Assembly (NCBI GenBank): GCA_018105865.1 | Contig: CM030840.1 | Span: forward strand, 12,051,794-12,115,793 | Direction: 5' to 3' | Source: Metaphire vulgaris | Lineage: Eukaryota > Annelida > Clitellata > Crassiclitellata > Megascolecidae | DNA: 64,000 nt | Shown here: piece by piece, positions 43,601 through 58,800 of the stretch | Layout of the letters: every line of letters begins with the position of its first letter | Numbering within the stretch: the stretch's first letter is position 1 | Position numbers and translations under genes: made by a program | Notes under the pieces: model-generated | What the model saw: only the letters and a program-made list of their open reading frames with translations | Databases searched by the model: none | Told to the model about the DNA's origin: nothing

Positions 43601-46600
43601 TATAACTGTTAACATTTTAAATAGGCCAATAATTTTATAAAAACCATATAAAACATCTAATTAAATGTCCAATAACATTCAAAAGATTTCAAACACACTG
43701 TTATCATTGCTATAATTACACTTTACTTTTATAATCAATATTATTGCATGCTGAACATAGAACATATACCCAAAAGTGACAGTCCAAATAAAAACATACA
43801 ATGCTCGTGCAACATGTCAATATGAATACAATTAACTCATTCTACGACTAAAAACCTAATCATATAATACCTGGTTCCAGGATGAAGCCGAGCATGGTTT
43901 TATGGTGACATCTGCGGTCAGACAGGCGCCTCCAAGACTAGAAGAACCCGCTTTAAACAAAGGAAAGGTCGACCTACATGTATGAACAAACAGTATTTTT
44001 GTACCTTGTACCTTGATGCAGCAAGACTTGTGGTCTCTCTGTGAAACTGTTTTGAGGCTTTCTTCTAGTCTTACAAGTAAGGATATTCCACCATCCGACC
44101 TTTAGGCCTGTTGACATTGTCATCTTTATGCCTTTTATGGGTGGCTGTATGTAATGTAATGTAATGTAACAAAATATTTGTATAGCCCTCTTCTGAAAGC
44201 CAGTGGCTGCAAATCTGTATATTGACAAAGAGATAAGTTTTAAGTCGTTTCAAAAAGAGGGCCAATGCTCCATTCAAAGGATAGGGCCATTATCCGGGCT
44301 TGAAGACCATTGGTTGTGGAGGCCGAATGGAGTATCATAAATGATCCCTCTCAAGGTAAGGAGAGTTGATGTCATATAATCACTAATGTGATCACGTATC
44401 AGCCAGTGGCTGTATCTGTACCCAGCCACCCAATGCTGCTCCATTATCCCAGCTTGGACCAGCAGAGGAAATCATAAATGATCCCCAATGATTGAACCAG
44501 AGGACAATTTGATTCTTTCTTACAGTGATATTTCAGTTAACTGAAACTGAAACTGAGGGTTAGTTGGTTAAAGTTGGGTTATAGTTGAGATGTTAAAGCG
44601 CTTTTGTTGTGGGCCTCAGCCTTGTTACAGCGCTATAGAAATGGTCTAGGAATGAATGAATGAATGAAACTGAAATTATTTCCAAAACTGAAACTGAATA
44701 GAAACTGAAATTATTTCCAAAACTGAAATATCACTGCTTTCTTATTACTGCTGCCCTTGACTATACGTTTGCCATCTTACAGTGACAAGAAAGTCTTTAC
44801 TATGGTTAAAACGACACGAGTGAAGAATTATGTTACCAATGCTTTGATTAATTTCAGGACAAATGCATAAAACAAAATGCACAACAAAGACCAAATAAAT
44901 AAGAATAACAGTTATCATTGAAAATACAGGTTTTCTCTACAAATCCATAATCAAACATGTAATCATAATGATCACACTTTCTAAACTTATAAACAATTAA
45001 AAGGATAACAATTAAACATATGTGCATAGACAACAATGATGAAAACCCAAGATATACTAATGATCTGTGATTTTTATTATTACAGCTCTAAATACAAATC
45101 TGAAGGATCTCACAAGTATTTCTGGGTTTCCCAGAAAGAAAACTGCAGTATGAAGATCCCAAAGAGATGTTAAAAACAACTATTAACCTAGTTGACATAT
45201 GAAGTTGGTCTCATACAGGACATTGTCACAATAGCTTCAAAGGGAATACTTTGAATCTTTAAGGACTGATGTTTAATATGAAAAGACTAATTAAAGTGAT
45301 TTAACACAGTTTTACATAAAGGTCATTCACCTGATTCTATGCTGGCGATCTCTAGCATAACAAAGACTTGAAAGACCAATAAAGGCAGACCCAATCTTTC
45401 GGTCTTGATTTCTAGAGTGTCTCTCGCCATCTTCAAGACTGTAGGTCATCATGACCTCTATCTCCAACTGCTCTTCCCTCAAGTAACTAAAAAAGATGAA
45501 CATTCTGAGTTTCTGACAACAGTCATCTTTTGATCAGAAAGTTAAAATGGCTTCATAAGTAGTTATAAAATGCTCTTAAAAATCTTATACAATTTATGCA
45601 GTCATTGATAATAATAAAAAATACTATTAATGAAGTCAACCAATCTTAGCAAATGATATCTCAGTGATATTACCAGCATATTCTTTCAGTTCTATTAAAC
45701 TGAAACAGTATCTCTCTCTACAGCAAAATTGTGTTAAAAAACCATGTCCAATTGAAGGACATAAGTCCCAGGAGACAACACATACAACAAAACAAGCAAT
45801 ACGTTGAAAATGGTCTCCTATGAACCTAGAAATAAAAAACAGTATCACTTTGAAAGCCAATGATCATTACCTGAAAAACACAGAGCTGCCATTTACAGTG
45901 TGTGTCTTGCTATGCTTTATCGATACATGAACAAATCCATCTTTTATTTCAGCTGGAGCGATCTTTGAAACAGCAGCCTCTGCCAATGTCAAACAATAAT
46001 GAAAATGATATAGCACAAGGCTGCTGTATACATATCATAATGAAAATAAAATTACAAATATTCTGCAAGAATTCTTGGATCCAACACACAAATCCACACT
46101 CCTCACTATCACATAACATTGGATGAAATGAAACACTTCGACCAGCAGTGTTACCGGAACATCTACCATGGATGAAATTAAGAGTGAAAGCATAATTAAT
46201 TTTTCAAAATGACTCAATATTGCACATTTAACATCCTTAACAGCAACTTGCACATCAAAGGCCACTTATACATGTGCACATATTGTATGCTACACAAGCA
46301 AGAATTTTGGTAATTCATAGATAAATAGATGCTTACTTTTATCATAGAATCGATATTTAATATAGCACGAGGCTGCTGTATCAAACTTTGACTGGCCAGC
46401 AAACAATGCATTCGTCAAGGGAAAGCAAAGATCATCGACGGAAACAGTCACCGAGTTAAATCTTTCAAATGACTCATCACCTGAAATAAACATAACTTAA
46501 CCTAAGGGGATCTGGTTTGTATGTTAAAGGCTCGGAGTGCGATGCTATATTATTAAGAGAAATTTGGTTGATTTTTAAGATTTTATTCTCGCAAACATAA

Positions 46601-46809
46601 TTTAATCAGCAACAACCAAAACGGAAGAGACAGAGTCCAGCCAAAGACTCTAAATCTAGATATGAGATAAGTAAGAAAGTCATCGATATACAACATATCA
46701 CAACAGTATCTAATCCTAGCCATTGTGCAGCAACCTTGGGCAAGTTGTTCACCCCTGACTTGCTCTTTGTTTATGATTCTTCATTTTGTGAATGCATAAG
46801 CAACCATGC

Positions 46810-46854
<45 letters not shown>

Positions 46855-49800
46855 CAAACTTACCATCGTTGCAACCGGGTCCCCACTCTCTATCTTCAGA
46901 CGGTGACCATCCGACGACATACGCAGCATCAAAGACAGAATCAAGATCGTTGTCGTGTGCAAAACTGACTTTAACTTCCAATCCGCCAACAATTCTATCA
47001 AGGTTTCCAACAGATGACTTCAAATTTCCAGAGCTGGCACCACTTAGAGCAGCATCTGCATCCCAACCAATGCTTGCACAATGAATTGGCTGCCAACCAG
47101 AAATGCCTTCAACACAACAGAACTTAAGAAATTCATCGCATTTTCCAAGCAGACAACATCAAATGAATTTGGAACATTGAATATATAATGCTACATGTCA
47201 GTATATTATAAAAGTAAAAAAGTAATTATATTATATACATGATAATGACCTGTTAGACTAAAATTTATCTGACTATCATTAAGATATGAGTGCCTATCCT
47301 ACAATTATTTCTGCAGGCAATTGTTGACTTATTTGGCATATTTCATTATAATCAGTTGATGGTGTACCAATTCCAAACTGCAAAAGAATCATTATAATCC
47401 AGGTGAGGGCAGACAATTAGACAACAGACTATGATGAACAAGCTAGGCTAAACATTTATGCCTTAGCTTTAGGTTTAAAGCAGTGGTTCTCAGACTGGGG
47501 TCTGCGGTCACATAAAGGACCGCCAAGCAGTTTCAAGGGACCATAATGAGATTACTTTCTCAAAATATCTCAACAACAACTCAGAACACAAAGCACACGT
47601 GATGTCTCTAAGAGTGCTGATTTCATTATAATTTAAATTTGATGACTAAGCTTTTCAATTTTCAGATTAAGCAATTGATTGACAAGACACGTACCTATGT
47701 GCTAATTACCGAGTACAGAATTATTTTACACAAGTCATCAAAAAAATTTCTAAGAAACCGCCATGCAAGAAATCCTAAAAGTTTGAGAATCGCTGGTCTA
47801 AAGGGTGGCGGCGAATTTGTACAAAGGCTGCAAAACTTATGACCACCTCCATGGTCAATAATTTGAGAGCTTTGGAGTAGACCATGGGCTTTTGGGTATG
47901 AGAACTATTGCAGATGAAGACCAAGTTGGGTACATTTTGGGTCTGAGCAGCAAGTTCTGCTAAAAGGCAGCTGGGTTGATCTTAACAAAATATTCTGCAA
48001 ATCAGGTTAAAAATTTTGAACTGCATCTCTCTTTGATAGTAATGCATCGCAGCCACCAAAAGATTAAAGCTCTATGCCCATATTTTGGAGCCTAACAAAA
48101 ACAGTGGCTAACGAATTTGGAACCCTTTGAAGTTTGCAAAGCTAAGGTCTTAAATGTCAAACAGATTGAACTAGCCAAGGTGAATCCAAGAGTATTAGTG
48201 CAGGTTAAGTGAAAAATTACAAACGTAGTATAGCAAATAAAAACAACAATAAGCAGAAAGACATATACTAATACTATTTATATAGTTGTCAACAAATATA
48301 CTGAAAAGTGTTCCTATAGTGTTCACTAACCAGATCGACAAACAAGTAAAGTCTTCAGCGGCACACGTGTGAATCCAAGCAGAACATCGCTGGGAGGTGG
48401 TACCAGGTGATGGCCAAATATAGGTCCTGATGACGACAATAAAGTGCTTGAATCTAACAGATAAAGACAACTGGTAATATCGGCCACATGCAGGAATATC
48501 AGATGCTTAAACTGAACTCACTACTAATAATACTCATTCAGGACAGAGATGATATTCAATCTCATAAAAATTTGGCTTAGTAGCATTTTTGAATAGCATA
48601 TGTTTCATCACCTTCATTAGCAAAATCAACCATTTCTAACTCTATAAATTGTTTAATTTATAAGTCTATATAAATTAGAAGTGACATGCTATTGCGAACT
48701 GACACTAACAATGCCTGGTCAAATGCTCAAACTTGATTTTCTCATGCAAAACAAATTTCCCAAAAACAAACCAGGTTTTGTTCCATGTAACTGATGCCAC
48801 ACCTCAAACACGGCTTCTGCATTTTCAAGTATTTCAGCAAGGCTGACAGCATCTGACCCTGGCTTAGTCCATAACAGAGGGCACGGAAAATCCATCGCAC
48901 AAGAAAAGTCAGGAGCAAACGATCTTGCAACAGTTCTTGACAAGCGCTCGTCCTTTTGAACAAAAAGCAAATGCATTTCTACCAATGCATCAAAACCTAA
49001 TTAGTTAAATTATTGCATAATGCTACTGCAACCAATAAAGGTTCAACAAGACAATTACAAAATTAGAAAATAATTCAAGTCTAAAACATACTGACAGACA
49101 AAACCATAAAATGCAATTGGAAGATACAGTTTTTTTAACAAGAAAAGCTGCATAGATAAGTCAATGAGGTTCCCGGAAGATTCGGTACCGGAGAATTCGG
49201 TACCAAAACTTTACTTGTGGAAGATTCGGTACCGGAAGATTCGGTACCGGATAATTCGGTACCGGTTTGACATACACATAAGATGACGCCTCACCTGCTG
49301 CTGGTATTTGTCCGCTTTAACTGTTGCGCGTCATTAGCGGACACCCAGCGTTCAGGCGCGTTTTGCTCCTCCCACCGACTTAATGGATGTAAACAGATTT
49401 TAAACTCACAATATGTGCAGGGAACTTGAGCTGTTTAATGCAACCTTCTAGAAAAGGCCCAAAATAGATAGATATGCTACAGTTGTACGTTTTACATGTA
49501 AAGCAAGGCAGGGTTTAAGCTAGGCCGTTTCCAGAGGGAAAATTGACCCGATTCAACAGCTCCCGGACCACTCCCACCCGCCGTGCGATTACTATCGTAG
49601 CTTGCCATTATTTCCCTCCCCTGCGTTAGAACGGTCTTATCCGCCCACCCCACGGGGAAGGGGGAATAAGGTGGCATGAGCCCCAGCGGCCCCGCACACC
49701 CAACGGTACCGAATCTTCCGTGAGCGGTACCGAATTTTCCGGTACCGAATCTTCCGTCCCGAATCTTCCGGTACCGAATCTTCCGGTCACCGTCAATGAC

Positions 49801-52800
49801 CACGTTGAAGGCACGTGCAGTCGTGCATCACTAATCCAGCTTTGAATGAAAGACGAAAATATTAAACAAAAGATAGGCAAAGTTCTCAAACTGACTTCAT
49901 TTGGTAGAAATGAAAGCCTGACTCGAACATAGCTGTTCACTCCGACTTCTGATGGATATTTCATTGTACTGTCATGTTTTGCCAAAGCAATAGCTGCAGT
50001 CTGTTACAAGATAAACATATTTTCTAAACTACTTATCAAATTCACAACATTCCAGTCATAGTTTATACAATATGCTGATAATAAAATCATTATAGAAACA
50101 TTAATTTTTAAAGATCAAAAACTTCAATGTTAACTGCTTGAAAAACCATCCACTTGTAATTTTCAAACCATTTAGAAATTCATTGATTCAGCCAAATAAA
50201 TAAGCAAGATTAGTCAAAATCAACCAAAAGTTACTGCTACTATGTGACAAGACATCTGTCAAGAACAACCTTACTTATTGAAGAAAAAAATGATCTGCAA
50301 TGTAATGTAATATAATGATGTTGTGCACCTAGTATATAATATTACGTAGCTGGTTTCCTGATGCATCTCTACATTGTCATAACGAGTATTTATAAAAATG
50401 ATTCTGCAGTAGTGTACCTAAAATTATGCAACATGTAAATATATCTAGTACCTTCAGACCGCATGCCTTGGAAATGCTCACTGAGATACACACAGATCCT
50501 CCAGAAAGACTTTTAACTGATGGAAGTGAACCTTCGTGAAGAATTTTCTGATATAAAGCAACAAGCAAAAGCATTGGAAAACTAAGGCCTCACATAAAAA
50601 ATGCATTGTTCTAAAAAATTAACAAATATGATAATTTTATTAAAAAAACGGACAATCATAAAATTTTTTTCAAATACCTTGATAATCTTGGTCTCATAGT
50701 TAACTGTGACATCCAATGATCCACACTGCTGAAGCTGTTTAAAACAGAAACATATCCAAACTTTGGACAGCATCAACAAATCTTCCTATAGTCATCATTA
50801 TGTTAAATACACAGATAAGGTTTCTTCCAGTTTTCAAACTATAGGATGCATTCTCTTCTCCATTTTGGCAATGAAAATGGATGATCTTCATTTCTTCTTC
50901 ATTTTGAGCTTGAAAAATATATCATCAGCAAATTTGTCACAAAATCACTCTCTGATTTCCTTCCCTAACACTTATAACCGCATTAACATTCTCCTGACCA
51001 AAATTAGATGCATAAATAAATAAGAAATAAATTCCCTAGTTTGGGACACCCTGTATAAGAACACAGTACAGTATTTATACAGCAATGCTATTACTGTTAT
51101 TAGCAGACAATACTCAAATATAATGTTATTATCAATAGAAAGAAAGCAAAATAATTACATACTCCGGATGGAGCTGTTGGATCGTCTTGAACGGCTTTAT
51201 GTTCATCCGACTGAAATCTTGTGAGTGTAAGTGAGAATGACTGGACACTTCGTTCACCTTGTTTCTTCATCGTGACCATTGCGCAGAGTTTGGCAAGAGG
51301 CAAAAGTGCCTGCAGTAAAAAATTCAAAATAAATTACAAATAATTGCCATAAGAAGCAATCAATCACCTACATGTACTGAAACCAATCACAGCCTAATCA
51401 TGTCCAACCGAACCCCTTTACTGGCCATCCCGAATATATTTGCGTAACGTCCACGCCCCGTACGTGCATGCCGGTAGACCCAAATATATTCGCCGTCGAC
51501 TTTCCAGACCGCCAATGTAGTGTCCTGAATATATTCGTCTAAATACTGAAATATTTTCGGTATTATTCTCTTCGGTCAAAGTAATCGATATATCAAGTAG
51601 CTTTGTTGATTATTCATCAAAAATCTAATTTGTTTTGCCCACCTCAATGCATAGATGAGCCCACTATAACAGCAGCACCTTGGCAACTGGAGATTCACTG
51701 CTATTGAGTGATATTCCACCAGAGTTGGGATAAATCATCAAAAATCAAAAGCAAAAGTGAATATAAATAGAATTAGAGAGAATTTGAGGTTTCTGGCTGT
51801 AGTAGAATGGAATTTTGTGATGTTGAATCAGACTTCCATTGGTTCTAGAGAGTGGTGTTTTGAATAGCATTAGTATGGACTCATTTGTTTCTATGTGGCG
51901 ATATTCTACCAGAAAGTGGGGGTAAATTGCCCAAAATAAAAATCAAAAGCGAATATAAATAGAATTACAGCAAATTTGAGGTTTCTGGCCATAGTAGAAG
52001 GGAATTCTATTATGTTGTTTCCTCGGTTCTCGTTAGCAGCCTTTCACGTAGCACTCCCAATGCACATTATATGGATCTCTGAGTATAAATTCAGTGATTG
52101 AGGATGCAAAATGCAAAATGATAAAGAGATACTAAATCTGACCTTTATATCAATTTTTAAATATTTCCTTAACTTCTACATTTCATAATCAAAAGTATTT
52201 AAAATATTTTAAAGCAATGTGTTGCCGTACTAAAATAAATGACCGACATGGCACCAAATTTTAAAATATTAATCGACAGTAAAGGGGTATAATAATTAAT
52301 TCAAGTTTCTTGAAAGCTTGTATAATAATAACATTTCTGTTATAAAATTGAAATACAACTTTAAATTACAGTATAACAACAATAATATTATATACCGGTA
52401 ATGTTGAATATCAACTACATGTTGCACAGAATAAGAAACAATCACAATAATTTAGGACTGATTAAAATTTTCTTGTACAATGAATCAGAAACTTTTTAAT
52501 GAATTAATTTCTATTAATAATTACGCATAGCTTTTAGCAGATTTGCTTGCATTATAAATTTGCATTAGTCTACTTTGCCATCTGCAGTTAGCTTAAAAAC
52601 AAAATGCTTGCTCAAATCTCCCCCTTAGTGCTAAACTACAATGCTTCTTTCATTACAGGCCATTGTTGTTTACTGCATGAATGGAAATAAAAATCAAGTA
52701 AGCTAATACAGTAGTATTCAAGTAAATAAGTAACCAAAATACTAAAAAAAAGTCAAAAATTAATCGATCAAAGAAAATTTAATCGAATAAAAACTTTTAA

Positions 52801-55800
52801 TGATAAATCAATTAATTACAACAGCAGCCCTATAACAATTTATCAAAATTTCCTATGTTCACTGTTCAAACAATAAATCATCTACTCTGTTCCTATCCTA
52901 GCTTGAAATCATGCAATAACAATAACTTTTGAAACAGATAAATTGATAATTTATTCATCTGCAAGTTCAATGCAGCGTGAGTGATGTCTAGTAAAAACAG
53001 GGCCCTTGTTTTTGAAAAGGATGACTTGGCCAGAAAAAGGCAGGGCAGAACCTAGTGAACACATCGTATAATTAGAAAATTCTAGAAAAAACTAAAGGTT
53101 TCTTATAATTACCTTGGCGAAAACCTGTTCACGAGTGTTAGGGCTGTAGCACCTGAACCAAAGCTCAAACAGGACACCGCCAGCGCCTCCTCCAACACCA
53201 GAGCAAGCTAAAACAAACACTAAAGATGATACTCTTCCATCGTTCTGCAGGTGGAATTCCATTGTGAACTGCAATGGCGAGTCGCAGTGCAACCAAAGCA
53301 GGAATATCACATGGTAGTAGCCTGGCCACAAGCCCAAAGAGGTGCATAATCTTAGTGAATCAAAATTACTACTGAATGAGAAAAACAAACAAAAAAACAA
53401 GGCAAACCCAGGAGTAGATGGACAGATAACATCATGCAATGGACTGGAAAGACAATGGAAATGACAACCGAATGACAGACAAGAGAAAACAGTGGAGCAA
53501 TCTCATTCATGATGCAGTCTACCCTGGAAGCGAGGATGGCTGAAGACAAGATAAGACAAGACTGAATGTGAAAGCTTCAACTTCAGTATTTTAAATTAGC
53601 TTATACAAACCTTCAATGACAGGACACAAGAAAAGCATCCAAGAACAAAATAACTATTGCAAGTGCAAATCATGGCGCATGCAATGTTGCAATCGAATCA
53701 ACAAGCTTGACAGATGCACTTCAATTAGTACGAGCGTTCTTAAATCCACTTCTCCCGCACAAATGTTAAAATTTTCACCTGTGAGTATTTCTTTTTGAAC
53801 ATGGGAATCCTCCGGAAGAGTTATTCTGTGTCGTGTCAGATGGTGAAACGAAGGGTCTTGAACACAAAGTGTCGTACTAGTACAGAACGACTTCAAAGTT
53901 GTTGGACCATCTGAAACCAAATACTTTTTTTTAAATATTGCTTTAGTGACTGCATGGCACAGACATCAACTCACCCACCCACTTACCCACCCACCCACTC
54001 ACCACCAACAACAATCAACACCGACCAATCTACACACACATTCCCACAGAAACTGTGAAATGCAAAATGCCAACATAGTCCAGTCCAAAATAGACAACAT
54101 AATTAATCATTCATTAATCTGCACAGAAGGGATATTTCTAGGATTGTGAATTTGGGGGGTGTCGACCTCAAATTGGGGTTGTCCGGACCTAATTAGTATG
54201 CATTTTGTATGCATACCATTGTCACATTACCAAATTTTGGGGGTGTCGACCTCAAATTGGGGGTGTTGGGGTGTGTTAGGGGGGTGTAAAAATATCCTTG
54301 CTGCACAGTCTGTCAGAAAAGAAAGAAATCAGCAAATCAGCACAGCCACCATTTACTTTGAATGGCAGATGTTCCTAAATGGTCTGAGGTGGTTTGTGTT
54401 GGAAAATAATACTGAATGAAGCAGTCTGCTTCGCCAAGCATCATATTTCCCGAGAGTTTCAGTCCTGTTATTCCTTCTATGGCAACTTCAAACAAATGAT
54501 CGACTGAAATCACAAACATACCAAAATCCTAAACAGAACATGAGAACAAATGACTCAACATGCACTTCAATACTTTAGAACTCCTCTAATCTCATCTGTA
54601 GAAAAATTGTCTCTGAAATGAATTTCATAAGAATCAAAAAGTCTACAATGGCATCACAACATAACAATTCTAAATGTTAAATGGCCAATTTTTAAAAAAT
54701 AAAATTTCATCCGATCACTAGACAAAAACTTTCTACAATTTCAACTGACTTCTGGCAAATGTAGATAAAAAGTTATGTCAAAAACAAGCATGCATGCTGG
54801 CCACAGTTTAAGCATAAAACTGATCAAAATCAAGAATGAAATGGACTGGACACATACTCAGACTGGATGGAATAAGGAATTCAGAATGAATTTTCAACTA
54901 CAAATCAAAGGGAAAAAATCCAAAGGAAGACCAAAGAAAGATGTGTGGACGGATTGTAAGAGGATCTGCACATGGCAGGACTAAATCTCAATGGAAAGAC
55001 TGTTGGAAGACACCAAATGATCTCAGAAGAAATATCAAAGGACAGAGAACTTTGAAGATATGTCATGGAGAAGTCAATAGCCGGACACAGCTGGAGGACA
55101 AAGATCTGACCTGATCTGATCAATAGCTGCTCACTCAATCTTCACATATTAAATATACAACATTTTGTTTACCCTACAAAACAAGCTAAACACAAGACTC
55201 GTACCTAAATTATCCATCTGTCTGTACTGTGCGGGCAACATGCCAACACCATTCATATGGATTCTAAAATGTTAAATTAACAAGACAAAAAATAACTACT
55301 TTAAAATGCAATTTTTTAAAACAAAACTTACCAAAATTCTAGTTATCTACAGCTTAAAAATTATCTAGCAAAAAGACAATAATATGAAAAGATAGTTTTA
55401 CATGTACATACAACTAACTTTTCGGTGGGAAGATAGAAAGGTGGTAACAACACTAGCCTTGAGACCTGATGGAAGCAAGCTGATCCCTGGAGTTGGCACA
55501 GCCTCAACGCGAAAAAGACTGGCCATCGTACACCAATAAATGATTTAGTCACCTATCGGCTGATGACCAAGAAACTGGTTATCAGCATCGCCCCTAAGGG
55601 GACATACGAACCTATGGGTTACCTTTATCTATACAATCAACTATTAATGAAACATTTATAAGCACTTTGCAACATCCAAACACTCGAAAGTTATACCTCT
55701 CCAAATGATGCACTTGTTGACTGCCGAACGAAACAGCAGAAACATTCCCAACCCTATTTCTCTGCAGATTGGTAATCTGTTCAAATGACCCCATTGCAAG

Positions 55801-58800
55801 AAACACTTTTAGGTGTCCATGGTGGGTCTGTGTAAAGAGATTAATAATCTCTATCTCGCCATCAACTGCCACCACTGGTGTCTAAAATAAAACAGGCAAA
55901 ATTAATACCAACCAACCCTAGTATATAATCTTCACCAATACCAAACGTCACTTAAACTTCACAGTAAAACATCAGTAAAAAGACACAATATGGATACATT
56001 TAACATGCGATGAGACAAAATATGCTTTCCAGCATTATGGACTCGATACACTAAATCTGTGATAAGAAGCACGTAAACTTTCTTTCTTTAGCTAAAGTAG
56101 CATTACTGTACATATCTTAAGAAATATTTTAGATAAAGTTTCAACAATATTTTATCACCATGTCATGCAATTCAAAGCATTATGACTGTAATTACCGTAT
56201 TATCTCAAGTATAATACGCACCTATGTATAATATGCACCCTTAGTTTCTAGAGTTATCATAATGTAAAAATGTTAATACCTATGCATAATATGCACCCAA
56301 AATTTCCTATGAGAATTTCCTTTAATTAACCTGAATAATCACAAATGTTTTTCAAATTCTGCTAAAAATTGGAAAAATAGACAATTTCCCCCTCACCAGC
56401 GTGTCATTGAGCCATAAAAAATTAGCCAACATCATTTTTTTAGCTATCAATTACAGAATGTCCATTGAGTAACCTAGACAATCACAATTTTCTGACAAAT
56501 TCTTTTTGAAAATTGAAGTGTAAACAAAGCTTTTCTCCAACACCAACCTGTAGGTAAAAACTCGTTTAACGCGCGTGTTATATGCATAAAAATACAGCTA
56601 AATTAAAAATATGTATGTAATGTACATAAAATTGTATGTACATACAATTTATTTCTATGTATAATATGCACCCAGACCTTGTACCGATTTTTAAGGGAAA
56701 AAAGTGCATCTTATATGCGAGATAATGTGGTAGTGTCTTAAATTAAAATCAAACTGTTAAAATGCAGCACAACAGAGTTATTTGTAAAGCACGTCATCAG
56801 GCATGATTCCTTTACTTCTTCACAATGAAGTTGACAATTTCACACAAATTTTAAATGGTCAAAACAGGATCCAGCAAATTTCAACAGAAAACACAGCAAA
56901 ACCTACTGGGTAAGTGAGAAAGGTCGTAGCGATTCGTCTATCTCTGTATGACATGTAAAACTGGTGAAGAGGCAGTTTCACAATTCCAATCAGCTGAAAA
57001 GAAGCTAACTTTAATCTTTCAGCAAAATACTAGTACTAGGTCTTCACAAAACAACAATAAAGATAAAAATTTAGCAAATGAAAACTGAAACCAATATAAA
57101 TTCTAAAGCAGTAATAACTCAATAGGCTGATAAAATCTTTAAAATATAGAATTAATTCCAAATAAGTAATAACTTAAAAAATTACAATGAATATTTATTA
57201 CTAGAGCTAGTAGTAATTAATGGTTTCTTGGCTAGTGAGTGTTGCTGGTTAATGGCCATTTTTTAATACAAAATAAATTATCTCTAGATTGACTGTTACA
57301 AATGATGTTTGAATTTTAGTTGGCATTATTGAATACAGTACAGGACATGCTCTAGCATACTGCCCCTTGCAAGCTAAAACTATTCTATAAAAACAGAAGA
57401 TAGCAAAAGAATAAGTGATGAAATAAGAGAAGAAGAAGTAGGTCATAATTTCACTATGTGCTAATGAAGCTATTGCTAACTTGATCTGTTTGTGACGAAG
57501 ACTTCTTAACATAAACTTCAATAATCATGAAGTTGTTTTTCATTCTCTCCAGGAATGACTGCGTCAACAAAAAAGCAGACATCTACAAAAAGTGGACAAG
57601 TAATTCATCAGTCAATCAATAATATGTGTCTGCTCAATTTTTAATCTGAATACTAAATACAGGTGTGCTCCCGCAAATACACCGCTTGTTAATCTGCCAA
57701 TTTTTTTAATCCACCAAAATATACAGAACAAATTCAATCCCATTGTAAAACTACTTGTATATATCCACCAATTTGCCAACCTCTATGCGCCAAAACAATT
57801 GTGATCCCAACCTATTGATTTACTACTCCATAATCTGCCAACCCACTAAATTGCACATAAAATCCGTGGTATTCAGCAGTTTTGGTGGATTTAGAGATTT
57901 GGTTTTCTGTCTTTCTATATATTGGCAACAGAAGTGGCCATTGTCTGCTTCATGTTTAAAAAAAATTTTAATCAAGTAACATTCACGTCATTGGCTACAA
58001 AACGTAAACTGACCGATTTAGGAATTGAATAAAGTGTGACATATGTTTGTATAGACAAAAATCCAAGAGTAAGTCAAAAAGAAATTGCCGGTCACTTCAA
58101 CCGCGAATGGATGATCGTCATTTTACACTGTATCGCCAGACAAAATTAACTGGCTTTTTAAATAGACCTACACACAGTAAGCAAACAAGCCAACAACAGC
58201 AACAAGTACTGACTACTGAATGCATATAACGTGAAGTAATGGTTTTTGCATGTAGAACTACAGTACACTGTACGCTGCATATAACTACAACTATGCTTTT
58301 ACAAGAAACAACACCGTAGCACAGTATATTGTGGTGTTTATTGTCTGCATAGCATATAGCTGTTTTGTTCATGACAGTGTAGAGGTATATACAATCTGTC
58401 CCATCAAAAGACCTATTTTCGCTAATCTGCCACATTCGTTAATCTGCCAAATTTTCAAGAAACGAATTATGACAGATTAACGAGAGTGGATCTGTACAAA
58501 TGAATGACAAAACATGCATTCTTTCATTAGTTCTCACATAAAACAAAAACATGTGCAAATTTAAAATGTCTAAAAATTGTGGCAATCAAATACTGTTTCT
58601 AAATTCAGACAAGAGGAACACAGTATGAAAGCAGTATGCATACCTGAACAAAATCAAACTTTGGATTTGAAGTTCCCCAACAGACGTTGGATCGGCAAGC
58701 ATCATCGGATAAGAACATACGGCTCACGATGTATATATTATGCGCAGAAAAATCTCCAACTGAACAAACAAACCCACTCAATGATATACAGGGTGGCGCA

